Shown: piece after piece, positions 63,367 to 64,000 of the stretch
Layout of the letters: every line of letters starts with the position of its first letter
Position numbering within the stretch: the stretch's first letter is position 1
DNA from: Pseudoalteromonas sp. 0303
GTDB taxonomy: Bacteria; Pseudomonadota; Gammaproteobacteria; Enterobacterales; Alteromonadaceae
Assembly: GCF_013349995.1 (NCBI RefSeq)
Contig: NZ_JABVXF010000005.1
Coordinates: 1 to 64,000 of the forward strand
Direction: 5' to 3'
DNA length: 64,000 nt
Notes under the pieces: model-generated
The model's input: only the letters and a program-made list of their open reading frames with translations
What the model was told of the DNA's origin: nothing
Databases searched by the model: none
Position numbers and translations under genes: made by a program

Positions 63367-64000
63367 ATGATCAACAATAAAGTGCAATTAATCACCTACG
63401 CAGACCGTATTACCGGTCAAGGTATTGATGAATTAAGTAATTTATTAAATGGCCCACTTAACAATGTGTTTGCAGGTGTACATTTGTTGCCATTTTATAA
63501 TCCGATTGATGGCAGTGATGCTGGCTTTGATCCTATTGATCATAGTGAAGTAGACTCGCGCCTTGGTAGCTGGGACGATATTAACGTGCTTGGTGCAAAC
63601 TATGACCTTATGGCTGATTTAATTGTTAACCATGTTTCAGCACAATCTTTCCAATTTAAAGATGTACTTGCGAAAGGCAAGCAATCTGAATTTTGGGATT
63701 TATTTTTAACTAAAGACGATGTATTCCCAAATGGCATGTCAGGGGCTGAGCAACAAGCGATTTACCGTCCGCGTCCGGGTAGCTGCTTTACACCTATTGC
63801 GTGTGGTGATGGCAAAACCTATGATTTTTGGACCACATTTACCGATAACCAAATTGATATTAATGTGAAATCAACGGCGGGTATCGAGTATTTAAATACG
63901 GTGCTTGGCAAATTTGCTGATAATAATGTCAACATTATTCGTTTAGATGCAGCAGGCTATGCGATTAAAGAAGCTGGCACAAATTGCTTTATGTTGGACG
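63367..64000 (+). CDS. GH13_18 sucrose-phosphorylase-type enzyme (partial, runs off right edge)
   Basis: The first 211 residues of a GH13 subfamily 18 enzyme: MINNKVQLITYADRI, GVHLLPFYNPIDGSDAGFDPIDHSEVDSRLGSWDDI, DLIVNHVSAQS (conserved region I) and NIIRLDAAGYAIKEAGTNCF (region II with the nucleophile Asp). These features fit sucrose phosphorylase, which splits sucrose with phosphate into glucose 1-phosphate and fructose. Related specificities (sucrose 6'-phosphate, glucosylglycerol or glucosylglycerate phosphorylase) cannot be excluded without the missing C-terminal loops. The start ATG 63367 follows the operator. Confidence 0.88.
   Translation, partial: MINNKVQLITYADRITGQGIDELSNLLNGPLNNVFAGVHLLPFYNPIDGSDAGFDPIDHSEVDSRLGSWDDINVLGANYDLMADLIVNHVSAQSFQFKDVLAKGKQSEFWDLFLTKDDVFPNGMSGAEQQAIYRPRPGSCFTPIACGDGKTYDFWTTFTDNQIDINVKSTAGIEYLNTVLGKFADNNVNIIRLDAAGYAIKEAGTNCFMLD

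Overview
The window looks like a chromosomal segment of a marine gammaproteobacterium of the Alteromonadales, most likely Pseudoalteromonas or a close relative. The reasons are AT-rich DNA, three large TonB-dependent receptors next to glycan and sugar genes, five chemoreceptors without other chemotaxis genes, a DUF3360 permease-like protein and the general gene style. This is inference from gene content; there is no rRNA or other phylogenetic marker. I found no tRNA, rRNA, CRISPR array, prophage or insertion sequence.

Layout. (1) 1-5.5 kb: a leftward run of redox and detoxification genes: a broken mdaB-type quinone reductase, a peroxiredoxin, a cupin, an LtrA-family membrane protein, a remnant of a luciferase-like monooxygenase, and an aldo/keto reductase fused in frame to a zinc-type dehydrogenase that runs off the left edge. 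A divergent HxlR regulator sits at its head. (2) 5.5-7.7 kb: a fatty-acid desaturase and its ferredoxin-type reductase under two FabR/DesT-like operators. (3) 7.9-16.5 kb: small respiratory and redox genes (cytochrome b561; YfhL ferredoxin behind a textbook FNR-type promoter), a PAS chemoreceptor, a LysR/NAD(P)-reductase pair, a kelch protein coupled to a sirtuin with a degenerate zinc site, and an esterase lipoprotein. (4) 16.7-30.0 kb: the metabolic centrepiece. It has a TonB receptor, a D-serine-dehydratase-like PLP enzyme, an RpiR regulator, a D-aminoacylase, RidA, a Na+/solute symporter, a ketodeoxygluconate-type sugar kinase and a GH20 hexosaminidase, followed by a PAS chemoreceptor. The combination fits catabolism of C1-oxidised N-acetylglucosamine (N-acetylglucosaminate), a product of oxidised chitin: uptake, hexosaminidase cleavage, deacetylation, deamination to 2-keto-3-deoxygluconate and phosphorylation into the Entner-Doudoroff route. 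(5) 30-49.6 kb: a mixed region with a DUF4382 lipoprotein, two Cache chemoreceptors, AstB with a GNAT protein, an ohr/ohrR locus with a long perfect palindrome, an aldehyde dehydrogenase and GMC alcohol oxidoreductase with an AraC regulator, DUF3360, and a soxR locus with a soxbox. (6) 49.7-56.1 kb: a trehalose locus (TonB receptor, LacI regulator, MFS importer, GH37 trehalase) with two copies of the same LacI-type operator. (7) 56.1-64 kb: a SET-family sugar exporter, a zinc-binding chemoreceptor, and a GH13_18 sucrose-phosphorylase-type locus (TonB receptor, MFS permease, phosphorylase running off the right edge) sharing a second perfect operator palindrome.

The three sugar loci share one design: an outer-membrane TonB receptor, an inner-membrane permease and cytoplasmic or periplasmic enzymes, each probably under a local regulator. 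All functional calls come from motif recognition by eye; no database search was run.
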